Shown: positions 1 to 7,259 of the stretch, piece after piece
Position numbering within the stretch: the first letter of the stretch is position 1
Layout of the letters: every line of letters begins with the position of its first letter
Origin: DAOUAM01 sp034433305
Lineage (GTDB): Bacteria > Chloroflexota > Dehalococcoidia > Lucifugimonadales > DAOUAM01
Direction: 5' to 3'
Assembly: GCA_034433305.1 (NCBI GenBank)
Contig: DAOUAM010000045.1
Location: 1 to 56,191 of the forward strand
Length of the DNA stretch: 56,191 nt
Made by a program: the position numbers and the translations under genes
The notes under the pieces: model-generated
The model's database searches: none
What the model was told of the DNA's origin: nothing
What the model saw: the letters and a program-made list of their open reading frames with translations, nothing else

Positions 1-398
1 AGTGGCAGGCGCGGCCTGGCCTGCCGTGCGAGGCGCTGGTCAGCCGTCCATAGCTCGCACCCTTCGTATTCCGCCAGGGCCAGGTAAAGTGCGTCGTAGG
101 CGGCCCCCAGTCCCAACTCGTTGGCAAGGTTGAGGGCACGAGCATAGAGGCCGTCTGGCTCGCTGATGGCGACGAGAGACAGGACCCACTCCAGCGCGCT
201 CAAAGCGCTGGAGTGGCTAAGCGGCCCACGACGGACTTTCTGATGGAGGACGTTGGTTACTTCGGCCCGGAAGATGGGCGGCGCAAAGACCTGGTCATCC
301 CTTTCCCACCAGATGTTCAGAAGGGCGAGAGCTTCTGTGGAGTGCTCTTCTCTGATTACCCATTTGACGGCAATGCTGGCGTCAATTACGACGATCAC
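1..398 (-). CDS. VapC-type PIN-domain toxin, 3' end outside window
   Basis: Predicted Mg-dependent ribonuclease toxin of the PIN/VapC family. From a GTG start at 398 the frame stays open to the window edge (132 codons), close to the usual 130-140. The four acidic residues of a PIN active site are visible: D6 (VIVVIDAS), E46 (AEVTNVL), D102 (AAYDALYLALAE) and D120 (WTADQRLAR). The start lies inside the last codons of the upstream HTH antitoxin gene, giving a 17-nt overlap and probable translational coupling. No ATG is available near the PIN N-terminus, so GTG was chosen. The stop codon is not seen. Family assignment is strong; the target RNA is unknown. Confidence 0.85.
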   Translation of the reverse strand, partial: MIVVIDASIAVKWVIREEHSTEALALLNIWWERDDQVFAPPIFRAEVTNVLHQKVRRGPLSHSSALSALEWVLSLVAISEPDGLYARALNLANELGLGAAYDALYLALAEYEGCELWTADQRLARQARPRLP

Positions 399-819
399 CC
401 GGTCCTTCCTGTTCTGGCTTCCCGAAGGCTGCCTCGTAGAGCTGCTTGCTCCGGAGTTCTCGCTGCTCCCGGAGAATCTCGACGCTGTCCTGGTCCTGGA
501 TGCCTCCCATCTCAGCAGCGATGCGCTTGCGCAAGGCATTGAGCCTGTCCACCAACTCCTGTGTTATCTGTCCGGGCCTGCGAGCAGGAGGCTGGGTAGC
601 AGGGCCTTCTCCCTTCTGGCCTGCGCCCCTGGACACACTCTCCTGGTGGAACTTGAACAGGGCTTCCAGGTCCTCAGTCCTCAGCAGCGTCACCCGCTCG
701 TCGCGGGGGTCTTTGGCTGTGCGCAGCCGGCCCTGGCGGATGAGGCGGTGCAGCTTGGCGCGGCTCACGCCGTAGTGCCGGGCCGCCTCCTTGACGTTCA
801 TGTAGCCTGGCCTTCCCAT
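382..819 (-). CDS. HTH (excisionase/MerR-like) antitoxin of the PIN toxin
   Basis: 145-residue protein. Residues about 7-55 form a helix-turn-helix of the HTH_17/excisionase type (NVKEAARHYGVSRAKLHRLI), followed by a charged helical tail ending GPGDRRN. It overlaps the downstream PIN toxin gene by 17 nt, which is the normal antitoxin-then-toxin order. The ATG at 819 is preceded by AGGAGG about 7 nt upstream. The likely job is to bind its own promoter and neutralise the toxin through the C-terminal tail. Two direct repeats upstream are candidate operators. Function as antitoxin is inferred from position and fold, since this is not a classic VapB fold. Confidence 0.75.
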   Translation of the reverse strand: MGRPGYMNVKEAARHYGVSRAKLHRLIRQGRLRTAKDPRDERVTLLRTEDLEALFKFHQESVSRGAGQKGEGPATQPPARRPGQITQELVDRLNALRKRIAAEMGGIQDQDSVEILREQRELRSKQLYEAAFGKPEQEGPGDRRN

Positions 820-850
820 GTCATGCCTCCTGCGTTGAGGCTATCAAGGT

Positions 851-882
851 GTGTACGATGTGTCAAGTATGCACGATGTGTA
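851..882 (-). promoter_or_regulatory. Promoter/operator of the toxin-antitoxin pair
   Basis: Two near-identical 12-bp direct repeats (TGTACGATGTGT at 852-863 and TGCACGATGTGT at 870-881) sit 33-62 bp before the antitoxin start. On the minus strand TTGACA at 866-861 fits a -35 box, so binding at the repeats would cover the promoter. Autoregulation by the HTH antitoxin is inferred. Confidence 0.5.
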
Positions 883-924
883 ACAGGGGGAGCGCCAGGC
901 GGCAGCCGCAGAATGGTCCCTATG

Positions 925-1039
925 GCATTTTTGAGTCGCGTGTACGCGGCGGTATGCAGGGGCGGGTCTCAGACTCGCCCCTGCATTGCCCTGGGGAAGT
1001 AGCCCAGCCATTCATGGCCTACACTTGGCCTGAAACCGC
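925..1039 (+). mobile_element. Family A MITE-like element, copy 1
   Basis: A 115-bp element with imperfect terminal inverted repeats (about TTTTTGAGTCGCGTG at the left, the reverse of GCGGTTTCAGGCCAAGTG at the right) and a central GC hairpin, GCAGGGGCG facing CGCCCCTGC. The same unit recurs inverted at 14077-14193 and 23023-23137. It carries no coding capacity. It lies in the gap between the antitoxin promoter and the thiolase 3' end. Confidence 0.7.
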
Positions 1040-1078
1040 TTCGGGGGGGCGGAAAGGCCCGCGCCGGTCGGCCCCGGC

Positions 1079-2266
1079 CTAGCCCACGCGCTCGAAGATG
1101 GTAGCCACGCCCTGGCCACCGCCGACGCACATGGTGACCAGGCCCAGCGTCCCTTCGCGGCGCTCCAGCTCGTCCATGAGCTTGACGGTCATGATGGCGC
1201 CCGTGGCGCCGATGGGGTGGCCCAGGCTTATGCCGCTGCCGTTGACGTTGGTCTTCTCCAGGTCAAGGCCCAGCTCGCGGATGCAGTAGAGGGCCTGGGC
1301 GGCGAAGGCCTCGTTTAGCTCTATGAGGTCTATGTCCCGGATGGTCATGCGGGCCTTGTCCAGGGCCTTGCGCACGGCAGGGACCGGCCCGGTGCCCATC
1401 AGGGCGGGGTCCACGCCGGCCACGCCACGGGTGTGCCAGCGCAGCCGGGGCTTCAGGCCCAGCTCCCTGGCCTTCTCCGCCGACATGATGACCACCGCCG
1501 CCGCGCCGTCGTTGATGCTGGAGGCGTTGCCGGCCGTCACCGTGCCGCCCTTCTTGAAGACAGGCGGCAACTGGGCCAGCCGCTCCAGGCTGGTGTCCTC
1601 CCGCGGCCCCTCGTCGGTGGCGACACGGATGGGGTCGCCCCGGCGCTGGGGTATGCTGACCGGCACCGTCTGGTCGGCGAAGCGCCCGGACTTGATGGCG
1701 GCCACGGCCCGGCGGTGGCTGAGCAGCGCCAGCTCGTCCTGGTCCTGGCGGCTGACGCCGTAGCGCTCGGCCACGTTCTCGGCGGTGACGCCCATGTGGT
1801 AGTGGTTCACCGGGCAGCCCAGGCCCTGCACCAGGCCGTCTATCAGCGTGGCGTCGCCCAGACGCAGGCCATCGAACCGGGCCTTGTAGCCAAGCAGGTA
1901 GGGCGTCTGGCTCATGCTCTCGGTGCCGCCGGCCACGGCGATCTCCACCTCGCCCGTGCGGACAAGCTGGGCGGCCATGTTGATGGCCTCCAGGCCCGAG
2001 GAGCACTGGCGGTTGATGGCTATGGTAGGCACCTTCTCGGGGATGCCGGCCCGCAGGGCCGAGAGCCGCGCGGCGTAGCCAGCCTCGGTGGCCTGCAAGG
2101 CGTTGCCGAAGACCACCTCGTCCACCATGTCCGGCTCCAGGTGCGCCCGCTCCAGCGCCGCCCGTATGGCTATGGCTCCCAGGTCGGGCGCGGGGATGTC
2201 CTTGAATGCTCCACCAAACCTGCCGATGGGGGTGCGCGCGCCGCTTACGATGACAGCCTCGTGCAT
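1079..2266 (-). CDS. Thiolase (acetyl-CoA acetyltransferase family)
   Basis: 395-residue thiolase catalysing reversible Claisen condensation or thiolysis of acyl-CoA, with a cytosolic role in beta-oxidation or acetoacetyl-CoA formation. The nucleophile C88 (NRQCSSGLEA), H350 (SLGHPIGATGA) and second cysteine C380 (TMCVGGGQG) are in the canonical places. The start at 2266 is chosen over an upstream in-frame start because AGGAGG lies 7 nt ahead of it and the family begins at this residue (MHEAVIVSGARTPIG). Degradative versus biosynthetic role cannot be decided. It lies downstream of plsY and the B-box protein on the same strand and may share lipid-related expression. Confidence 0.93.
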   Translation of the reverse strand: MHEAVIVSGARTPIGRFGGAFKDIPAPDLGAIAIRAALERAHLEPDMVDEVVFGNALQATEAGYAARLSALRAGIPEKVPTIAINRQCSSGLEAINMAAQLVRTGEVEIAVAGGTESMSQTPYLLGYKARFDGLRLGDATLIDGLVQGLGCPVNHYHMGVTAENVAERYGVSRQDQDELALLSHRRAVAAIKSGRFADQTVPVSIPQRRGDPIRVATDEGPREDTSLERLAQLPPVFKKGGTVTAGNASSINDGAAAVVIMSAEKARELGLKPRLRWHTRGVAGVDPALMGTGPVPAVRKALDKARMTIRDIDLIELNEAFAAQALYCIRELGLDLEKTNVNGSGISLGHPIGATGAIMTVKLMDELERREGTLGLVTMCVGGGQGVATIFERVG

Positions 2267-2339
2267 TGCATGCCTCCTGGGGGAAGTAACTCGATTATAT
2301 CCCGCCATCGGGGCCTGCGGTACGCCGGCCGGGCAGGCC

Positions 2340-2825
2340 CTACCTGAAGGGGCTGATGGCGAAGTAGAAGGCGATGACCGCCGCCAGGATGCCGGGCAGG
2401 CCGAGGTTGGCGACTCCCAGCAGGGTGATGACGAGGTAGGCCAGCAGCATGCCGCCTGCCGCGATGAACTGCAGCAGCCGCCCCCGCTTGCGGTTGACGG
2501 CGAGGCTGACGCCCTGTCCCAGGAAGTAGCCTATGGCTATCAGCGCCGCCAGGTCCAGCAGCCGCACGCGGTAGAGCAGGGGACTCAGGAAGATGAAGGC
2601 CACGCCGCCGGCCGCTCCCAGCAGTAAGCTGGCCGACACGGCGCGGGCGACGTAGGTGCCGCTGAGCTGGAAGGTGGGGAGGCGGCGCAACTGGGCGCAG
2701 TCGCGGCAGCGCGCGCCCACGGGCGTCTGCACCATGCAGCGCGGGCAGATGGGCGTGTCGCACTTGCCGCAGCGCAGGCTGGTCTCGACGTCGGCGTGGC
2801 GGGCGCAGTATACAGGGCTGGTCAT
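2340..2825 (-). CDS. B-box-type zinc-ribbon membrane protein
   Basis: 161 residues. The N-terminus (about 7-45) carries a Cys/His zinc-binding cluster of B-box type: CARH, CGKC, CPRC and CRDC. The rest holds about four hydrophobic segments (roughly 58-80, 86-105, 115-137 and 138-158). It is a small zinc-finger integral membrane protein common in Chloroflexota and Actinobacteria, and no biochemical role is known. It starts 3 nt after the plsY stop, so the two are probably co-translated. A link to membrane lipid synthesis is suggested only by that arrangement. Confidence 0.7.
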   Translation of the reverse strand: MTSPVYCARHADVETSLRCGKCDTPICPRCMVQTPVGARCRDCAQLRRLPTFQLSGTYVARAVSASLLLGAAGGVAFIFLSPLLYRVRLLDLAALIAIGYFLGQGVSLAVNRKRGRLLQFIAAGGMLLAYLVITLLGVANLGLPGILAAVIAFYFAISPFR

Positions 2826-2828
2826 GGC

Positions 2829-3515
2829 CTACAGACTCTTCTCCGTTGGCCGCGGGCGGCGCTCCGTCCACTCCTCCTTCCTGGGCACGTCACGGTCCCA
2901 CAGCAGGCGGAACAGCAGCACCTGGACGAAGGGGTAGCGGCTATCGGGCCGCTCCCAGTTGGCCGTCAGGCGCTTCATGACCAGGAGCACGCCGATAGCC
3001 ACACTCATGTACAGCAGCTCGGGCGGCCTGTCGAACAGGAAGGCCAGGGCGGGCAGCGCCAGCATGGACAGGAAGGTCCAGAAGCCGGTGTCCTTGAGGA
3101 GCAGCCGGCCTATCAGGCCCATGACCAGGCCCAGGATGAGGAACTCCCTCCACATGCCCATGCCGAAGAAGGAGAACACGACGCCTATGGCAGTGGCGAC
3201 ACCTCTGCCTCCGGTGAAGCCAATGTAGGGAGACCAGTTGTGACCAGCGATGGCGGCCAGCCCCACGCCCACCTGCACGGCCAGGTCCTGGCCCATCAGC
3301 CTGGCGGCCACCACCGGCAGCGTGCCCTTGCCCAGGCAGTCGAACACGCCCAGGCAGAAGCCGATACGCCGGCCCAGGTGGGCCATGGCGTTGGCAGAGC
3401 CCACGTTGCCAGAGCCAAACTGGCGTATGTCCACGCCCTTCAGGTACCGGGCGGCCAGGTAGGCCGTGGGAATGGCCCCCCAGAGGTATGCCAGGACAAA
3501 GTAAACGACAGCCAT
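2829..3515 (-). CDS. plsY: Glycerol-3-phosphate acyltransferase PlsY
   Basis: 228-residue integral membrane enzyme predicted to transfer an acyl group from acyl-phosphate to glycerol-3-phosphate, the first step of phospholipid synthesis. Family motifs are present: SGNVGSANAM (about 35-44), a variant of SGNxGATN, and GHNWSPYIGFTGGRGVAT (about 91-108), matching GHxFPxxxxFKGGKGVAT. Motif 1 carries SAN where many homologues have ATN, so this is a somewhat divergent member. Several hydrophobic helices fit the family topology. The start at 3515 gives the typical PlsY N-terminus. It leads a likely three-gene run with the B-box protein and thiolase. Confidence 0.88.
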   Translation of the reverse strand: MAVVYFVLAYLWGAIPTAYLAARYLKGVDIRQFGSGNVGSANAMAHLGRRIGFCLGVFDCLGKGTLPVVAARLMGQDLAVQVGVGLAAIAGHNWSPYIGFTGGRGVATAIGVVFSFFGMGMWREFLILGLVMGLIGRLLLKDTGFWTFLSMLALPALAFLFDRPPELLYMSVAIGVLLVMKRLTANWERPDSRYPFVQVLLFRLLWDRDVPRKEEWTERRPRPTEKSL

Positions 3516-3678
3516 AAGTCCAGGGACTCACCAGAGGGTGCTGGCACGACCCTCAGGCCAGCGCAGGCCAGGGGTCGCGCTCACTCCGAGCTTAGGATAA
3601 GGTATCCGCCGCAGAGATGCAAAGGTGACCAGCGGAGCAGGAAGGCGGCCTCTCGCCAGCAGTCCGCAGCGACGGAGG

Positions 3679-4548
3679 CTAGTCGCCGCGTAGCCCTACA
3701 CGGTGCAGCGCCTCCAGGGCCTTCACCGTGGACAGGGGAGGCCCCACGGTGCCAGGCTCAGGCTCGCCGGGGTTGCCGGAGGCGTGGTAGTCGCTGCCGC
3801 CGCAGGGGACAAGCCCCAACTCGGCGGCCAGCCTGGTCAGCATAGCCACCTGCTCTGGCGTGTAGTCGCCATAGTACACTTCCATGCCCACCAGGCCGGC
3901 GTCCTTCAGCCCCTGCAGGGTCTCCCGCAGGTTGGTGACCTCGTCCCGGCCGACCCTGGTGGAGGAGTAGGTGGGATGCGCCATGACCGGCAACGCGCCG
4001 TTCTGCCGCAGCAGCCTGACGGCCTCCACCGGCGTGAGCTTCAGGCGCTCCACGTAGGCGACGCCGTTGCGGCCTATGTAGCGCTCGAAGGCGTCCCTGG
4101 GGTACTGGACGTAGCCCGCCTCCACCATCGCCTGGGCGATGTGGGGCCTGCCGATGGCCGCGCCAGCCGCTATCTCCTTCACCCGCTCCCAGGATATCTT
4201 GACGCCCAGCTCGTTCAGCTTCTCCACCATGCGGCGGCCACGGTCTGCGCGGCCATCACGGAAGCGACTCAGCGTCTCCTGAAAGGACTGGTCGGTGTAG
4301 TTGACGAAGTACCCCAGCAGGTGTACCTCGCCTCCGGGCACGTCGGTGCTGAGCTCTATTCCAGGAATAAGGGACATATGGGGAAAGGCCCGGACGGCCT
4401 CCAGGGCCTCTGGCAGGCCGTTGGTGGTGTCGTGGTCGGTGATGGCGATGACCCTCAGCCCCCGCTGGGCACACAGCCGCACAAGCTGGGTAGGGGTGAG
4501 TCTGCCATCGGAGAAGGTGGTGTGGAGGTGCAGGTCAACTTCAATCAT
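3679..4548 (-). CDS. PHP-domain phosphoesterase (RNase AM / TrpH-like)
   Basis: 289-residue PHP metallophosphoesterase. Metal-binding motifs: HLH at 7-9, TDHD at 37-40, IPGIELS near 63-69 and GGSDYH near the C-terminus. Homologues of the TrpH/YciV group release 5' nucleotides from short RNAs or hydrolyse 3',5'-bisphosphonucleotides, so a role in RNA turnover is likely but not proven. The start at 4548 (MIEVDLHLHTTFSDG) is preferred because its A is shared with the stop of the upstream YmdB-like gene (TGATG), a coupling junction; an alternative ATG lies at 4569. The placement after RNase Y and YmdB fits an RNA-degradation cluster. Confidence 0.87.
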   Translation of the reverse strand: MIEVDLHLHTTFSDGRLTPTQLVRLCAQRGLRVIAITDHDTTNGLPEALEAVRAFPHMSLIPGIELSTDVPGGEVHLLGYFVNYTDQSFQETLSRFRDGRADRGRRMVEKLNELGVKISWERVKEIAAGAAIGRPHIAQAMVEAGYVQYPRDAFERYIGRNGVAYVERLKLTPVEAVRLLRQNGALPVMAHPTYSSTRVGRDEVTNLRETLQGLKDAGLVGMEVYYGDYTPEQVAMLTRLAAELGLVPCGGSDYHASGNPGEPEPGTVGPPLSTVKALEALHRVGLRGD

Positions 4549-5318
4549 CAGGCTAGCTCTCTGTCCCATCGCGCTATGCTGGTGGCCCTGCCGGTGGCCT
4601 CGTCAATATCCACGAGGACGCTGTTGAAGCGGACTGGCCCTGAGGAAGGCACCCGCAGCCGCTGGGGAGTCTGGTCCAGGAAGCGCACCATGACGTCCTC
4701 GAAGCTTACACCGATGACCGAGTGGACGGGGCCGACCATGCCCAGGTCGCAGACGAAGGCGGTGCCCCTGGGCAGGATGCGGGCGTCGGCGGTGGGCACG
4801 TGGGTGTGGGTGCCGGCCACCACGCTGACGCGACCATCCAGGTACAGCCCCATGGCCTCCTTCTCGGAGGTGGCCTCGGCGTGCAGGTCCACTATGACCA
4901 CCCTGGGACGGTCGGCCAACTGCGTCAGCAGGAGGTCCATGGCCCGGAAGGGGCAGTCGAAGGTGCCCACAAACACGCGCCCTATGAGGTTGACCACCAG
5001 GGCCCTGCCGGCGGCCATGTACCCCTGGCCGGGCGCGCTGGGCGGGTAGTTGAGAGGGCGCAAGATGGGCAGCTTGCCATCCAGGTAGGGCAGTATCTCC
5101 TTCTGGTCCCAGATGTGGTTGCCCGAGGTGATGACGTCCACGCCGCTGGCCAGCAGTTCCTGGGCTACCTCAGGGGTAATGCCGAAGCCGCCAGCGGCAT
5201 TCTCGCCGTTGGCTATGACCAGGTCCAGGCCCAGCTCCTTGCGCAGCCCAGGCACCAGGGCGCTGACCGCCTTCCTGCCCGGCTTGCCCACTATGTCCCC
5301 GATCATCAGGACTCGCAA
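4548..5318 (-). CDS. ymdB: TIGR00282/YmdB-family metallophosphoesterase
   Basis: 256-residue calcineurin-like phosphodiesterase of the YmdB family. Members hydrolyse 2',3'-cyclic nucleotides and, in Bacillus, act with RNase Y in RNA turnover and developmental decisions. Visible motifs: MIGDIVGKPGR near the N-terminus, NGENAAGGFGIT, TSGNHIWDQKE and AGTHTHVPTAD. A TTG start at 5318 is chosen because AGAGGAG lies 5-6 nt upstream and the product then begins like other members; an in-frame ATG at 5342 lacks a ribosome binding site. The gene sits directly downstream of rny, as in Firmicutes, and overlaps the PHP gene start by one base. Confidence 0.9.
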   Translation of the reverse strand: MRVLMIGDIVGKPGRKAVSALVPGLRKELGLDLVIANGENAAGGFGITPEVAQELLASGVDVITSGNHIWDQKEILPYLDGKLPILRPLNYPPSAPGQGYMAAGRALVVNLIGRVFVGTFDCPFRAMDLLLTQLADRPRVVIVDLHAEATSEKEAMGLYLDGRVSVVAGTHTHVPTADARILPRGTAFVCDLGMVGPVHSVIGVSFEDVMVRFLDQTPQRLRVPSSGPVRFNSVLVDIDEATGRATSIARWDRELA

Positions 5319-5372
5319 ACGCACTCCTCTGCAAAAGGTCATTCTTTAAACCATAGCAGTTATTGAGCAGAC

Positions 5373-5409
5373 ACGCCAGAGGCCACGCGCATGTCGTGGC
5401 CTCTGGCGT
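5373..5409 (-). terminator. Strong hairpin between rny and ymdB
   Basis: A perfect 15-bp inverted repeat (ACGCCAGAGGCCACG and its complement) with a 7-nt loop lies in the 129-bp gap between rny and the YmdB-like gene. No long T-run follows on either strand, so it may be an attenuator, a transcript-stabilising stem or a processing site for RNase Y rather than a simple terminator. Confidence 0.55.
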
Positions 5410-5447
5410 ATCCTGCGTGCCTGTGTAAGCGCCTGGAGCTTGATGGG

Positions 5448-6977
5448 CTACCTGGCGTACTCCACAGCCCGGCTTTCACGAATGACCGTGACCTTGATCT
5501 GGCCTGGATAGACCAGCGTTTCCTCTATCTTCTTGACGATGTCCCTGGCCATCTTGGAGGCGGCGACGTCGTCCACGTCCTCGGGCTTGACCAGCACGCG
5601 GACTTCGCGGCCCGCCTGGATGGCGTAGCACTTCTCGACGCCTTCAAAGGCCCTGCCGACCTCCTCCAGGGCCTCCAGGCGCTTGATGTAGTGCTCCACG
5701 GTGTCCTTGCGGGCGCCTGGCCTGGCCGCGCTGATGGCGTCGGCGGCGGCGACGATGAAGGACTCCACCGAGCTCATGTCGTCGCTGTGGTGCTCGGCGA
5801 TGGTGGCGCAGATGGCGGGCGACACGTTGTGCTTGGCCGCCACCTCGGCGCCAATCTCGGCGTGCGGCCCCTCGACCTCGTGGGTGAGGGCCTTGCCGAT
5901 GTCGTGCAGCAGGCCGCCGGTCTTGGCGACCTTGACGTTGGCCCCGATCTCGGCGGCCATCATGCCTGCCAGGTGGGCGACCTCTATGCAGTGCTGCAGC
6001 ACGTTTTCACCGTAGCTGTACCGGTACTTGAGGCGGCCCATCAGCTTGATAAGCTCAGGGTGCAGGCCGCGGACGCCCGTTTCGAAGACGGCCTCCTCGC
6101 CGGCCTTCCAGATGGCGTCGGCGACCTCTTTCTCAGCCTTGGCTACCATCTCCTCGATGCGCGCGGGATGGATCCTGCCGTCGGCCATCAGCTTGGTAAG
6201 GGACAGCCTGGCGACCTCCCGGCGTATGGGGTCAAAACACGAAAGGGTCACGGCTTCCGGGGTATCATCTATAATCAGGTCCACCCCCGTAGCCTTTTCG
6301 ATGGCCCTGATGTTCCGTCCTTCACGGCCTATGAGGCGACCCTTCATATCCTCGTTGGGGAGGGGAACAGTGGTTACAGTTGCTTCGGAGACTACATCCG
6401 CGGCAAGGCGTTGAATTGCCTGGGAGACGATGAGCCTGGCCCTGGCCTCGGCATCCGTTTTTGCCTGCGCCTCCATATCGCGGTAGCGGCGCGCCAGGTC
6501 GTGCTGTATCTCCTCTTCCGCGCGGCGCATGAGCATGTCCTTGGCCTCGGCCAGGGAGAGGGCAGACACGACCTCAAGCTGCTGCAACTGCTTGGTTTTC
6601 AGTTGCTCTATCTCGGCCTGCAGCTCCTCTATGGCCTTCTCTTTCTGGGCCAGGTTACGCTCTCTCCGATCAAGGTTACTGGCACGGCGCTCTACGTTTT
6701 CCTCCCTATTAGCAAGACGGCGCTCCAGGCGTTGTAGCTCGGAGCGCCGCTCTTTGAGTTCGGCCTCACCCTCGGCGTGGACGCGGAGGGCTTCCTCTTT
6801 GGCAGCCAGCAGGATTTGTCTCTCCTGCTCCCTGGCTGCCTCCAGGAGCCGTGAAGCCTCTAGCTTGGCCGATTCAATACGCCTGCCATAGAGTAGTTTC
6901 CGGCCAAAGTAACCACCAAGTGCCCCTAATGCTAGGCCGATCAGGACGGCGAGTAGCGCGACAATAACAGTTTCCAA
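5448..6977 (-). CDS. rny: Ribonuclease Y
   Basis: 509-residue membrane-anchored endoribonuclease that initiates mRNA decay. Order of parts: one N-terminal membrane helix (about 3-22), a long charged coiled coil (about 30-170, rich in E/R/L/A), a KH RNA-binding domain with GRLIGREGRNIRAIE, then an HD phosphohydrolase domain with LLHDIGKA and ATIAEHHSDD. Length matches the usual 510-520. Start ATG at 6977. The hydrophobic tip, coiled coil, KH and HD order is diagnostic. A clear sigma-70-type promoter lies 63-90 nt upstream. Downstream genes for a YmdB-like phosphodiesterase and a PHP nuclease make a plausible RNA-decay set. Confidence 0.97.
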   Translation of the reverse strand: METVIVALLAVLIGLALGALGGYFGRKLLYGRRIESAKLEASRLLEAAREQERQILLAAKEEALRVHAEGEAELKERRSELQRLERRLANREENVERRASNLDRRERNLAQKEKAIEELQAEIEQLKTKQLQQLEVVSALSLAEAKDMLMRRAEEEIQHDLARRYRDMEAQAKTDAEARARLIVSQAIQRLAADVVSEATVTTVPLPNEDMKGRLIGREGRNIRAIEKATGVDLIIDDTPEAVTLSCFDPIRREVARLSLTKLMADGRIHPARIEEMVAKAEKEVADAIWKAGEEAVFETGVRGLHPELIKLMGRLKYRYSYGENVLQHCIEVAHLAGMMAAEIGANVKVAKTGGLLHDIGKALTHEVEGPHAEIGAEVAAKHNVSPAICATIAEHHSDDMSSVESFIVAAADAISAARPGARKDTVEHYIKRLEALEEVGRAFEGVEKCYAIQAGREVRVLVKPEDVDDVAASKMARDIVKKIEETLVYPGQIKVTVIRESRAVEYAR

Positions 6978-7039
6978 CGCGACTCACCCTCCTAACCGAT
7001 ATGCCAGGGCCTAGGCTTACTAGGCCCTCATACTTTGAT

Positions 7040-7067
7040 GTTATAGGCACTCGCCCTTGAGTGTCAA
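7040..7067 (-). promoter_or_regulatory. rny promoter with palindromic spacer
   Basis: On the minus strand TTGACA (7067-7062) and TATAAC (7045-7040) are separated by 16 nt. The spacer and flank hold an inverted repeat, CACTC with GAGTG, which could be a repressor site. The placement upstream of rny fits its direction. Confidence 0.6.
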
Positions 7068-7259
7068 GGTAAGCTAGTCCCAGGGAGTGCTGCCCTGATT
7101 GTGCCATTGGTGGCACCATGATTCACGCTTCCACAAGTGGACAGATTCCATAGGTATACAAATCGCCCATCCCGCATCCGTGTGCTTCCAGCATGCCAAA
7201 CAGGCTGGCGTCCATGGTACCAGACCGGGAGCTAGGCCCGTTGTCCCGGCAGGCCACGA

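Noticed and set aside
853..1082. 77-codon plus-strand frame (849-1082)
   Set aside because: It lies over the operator repeats and the family A element and has no RBS.
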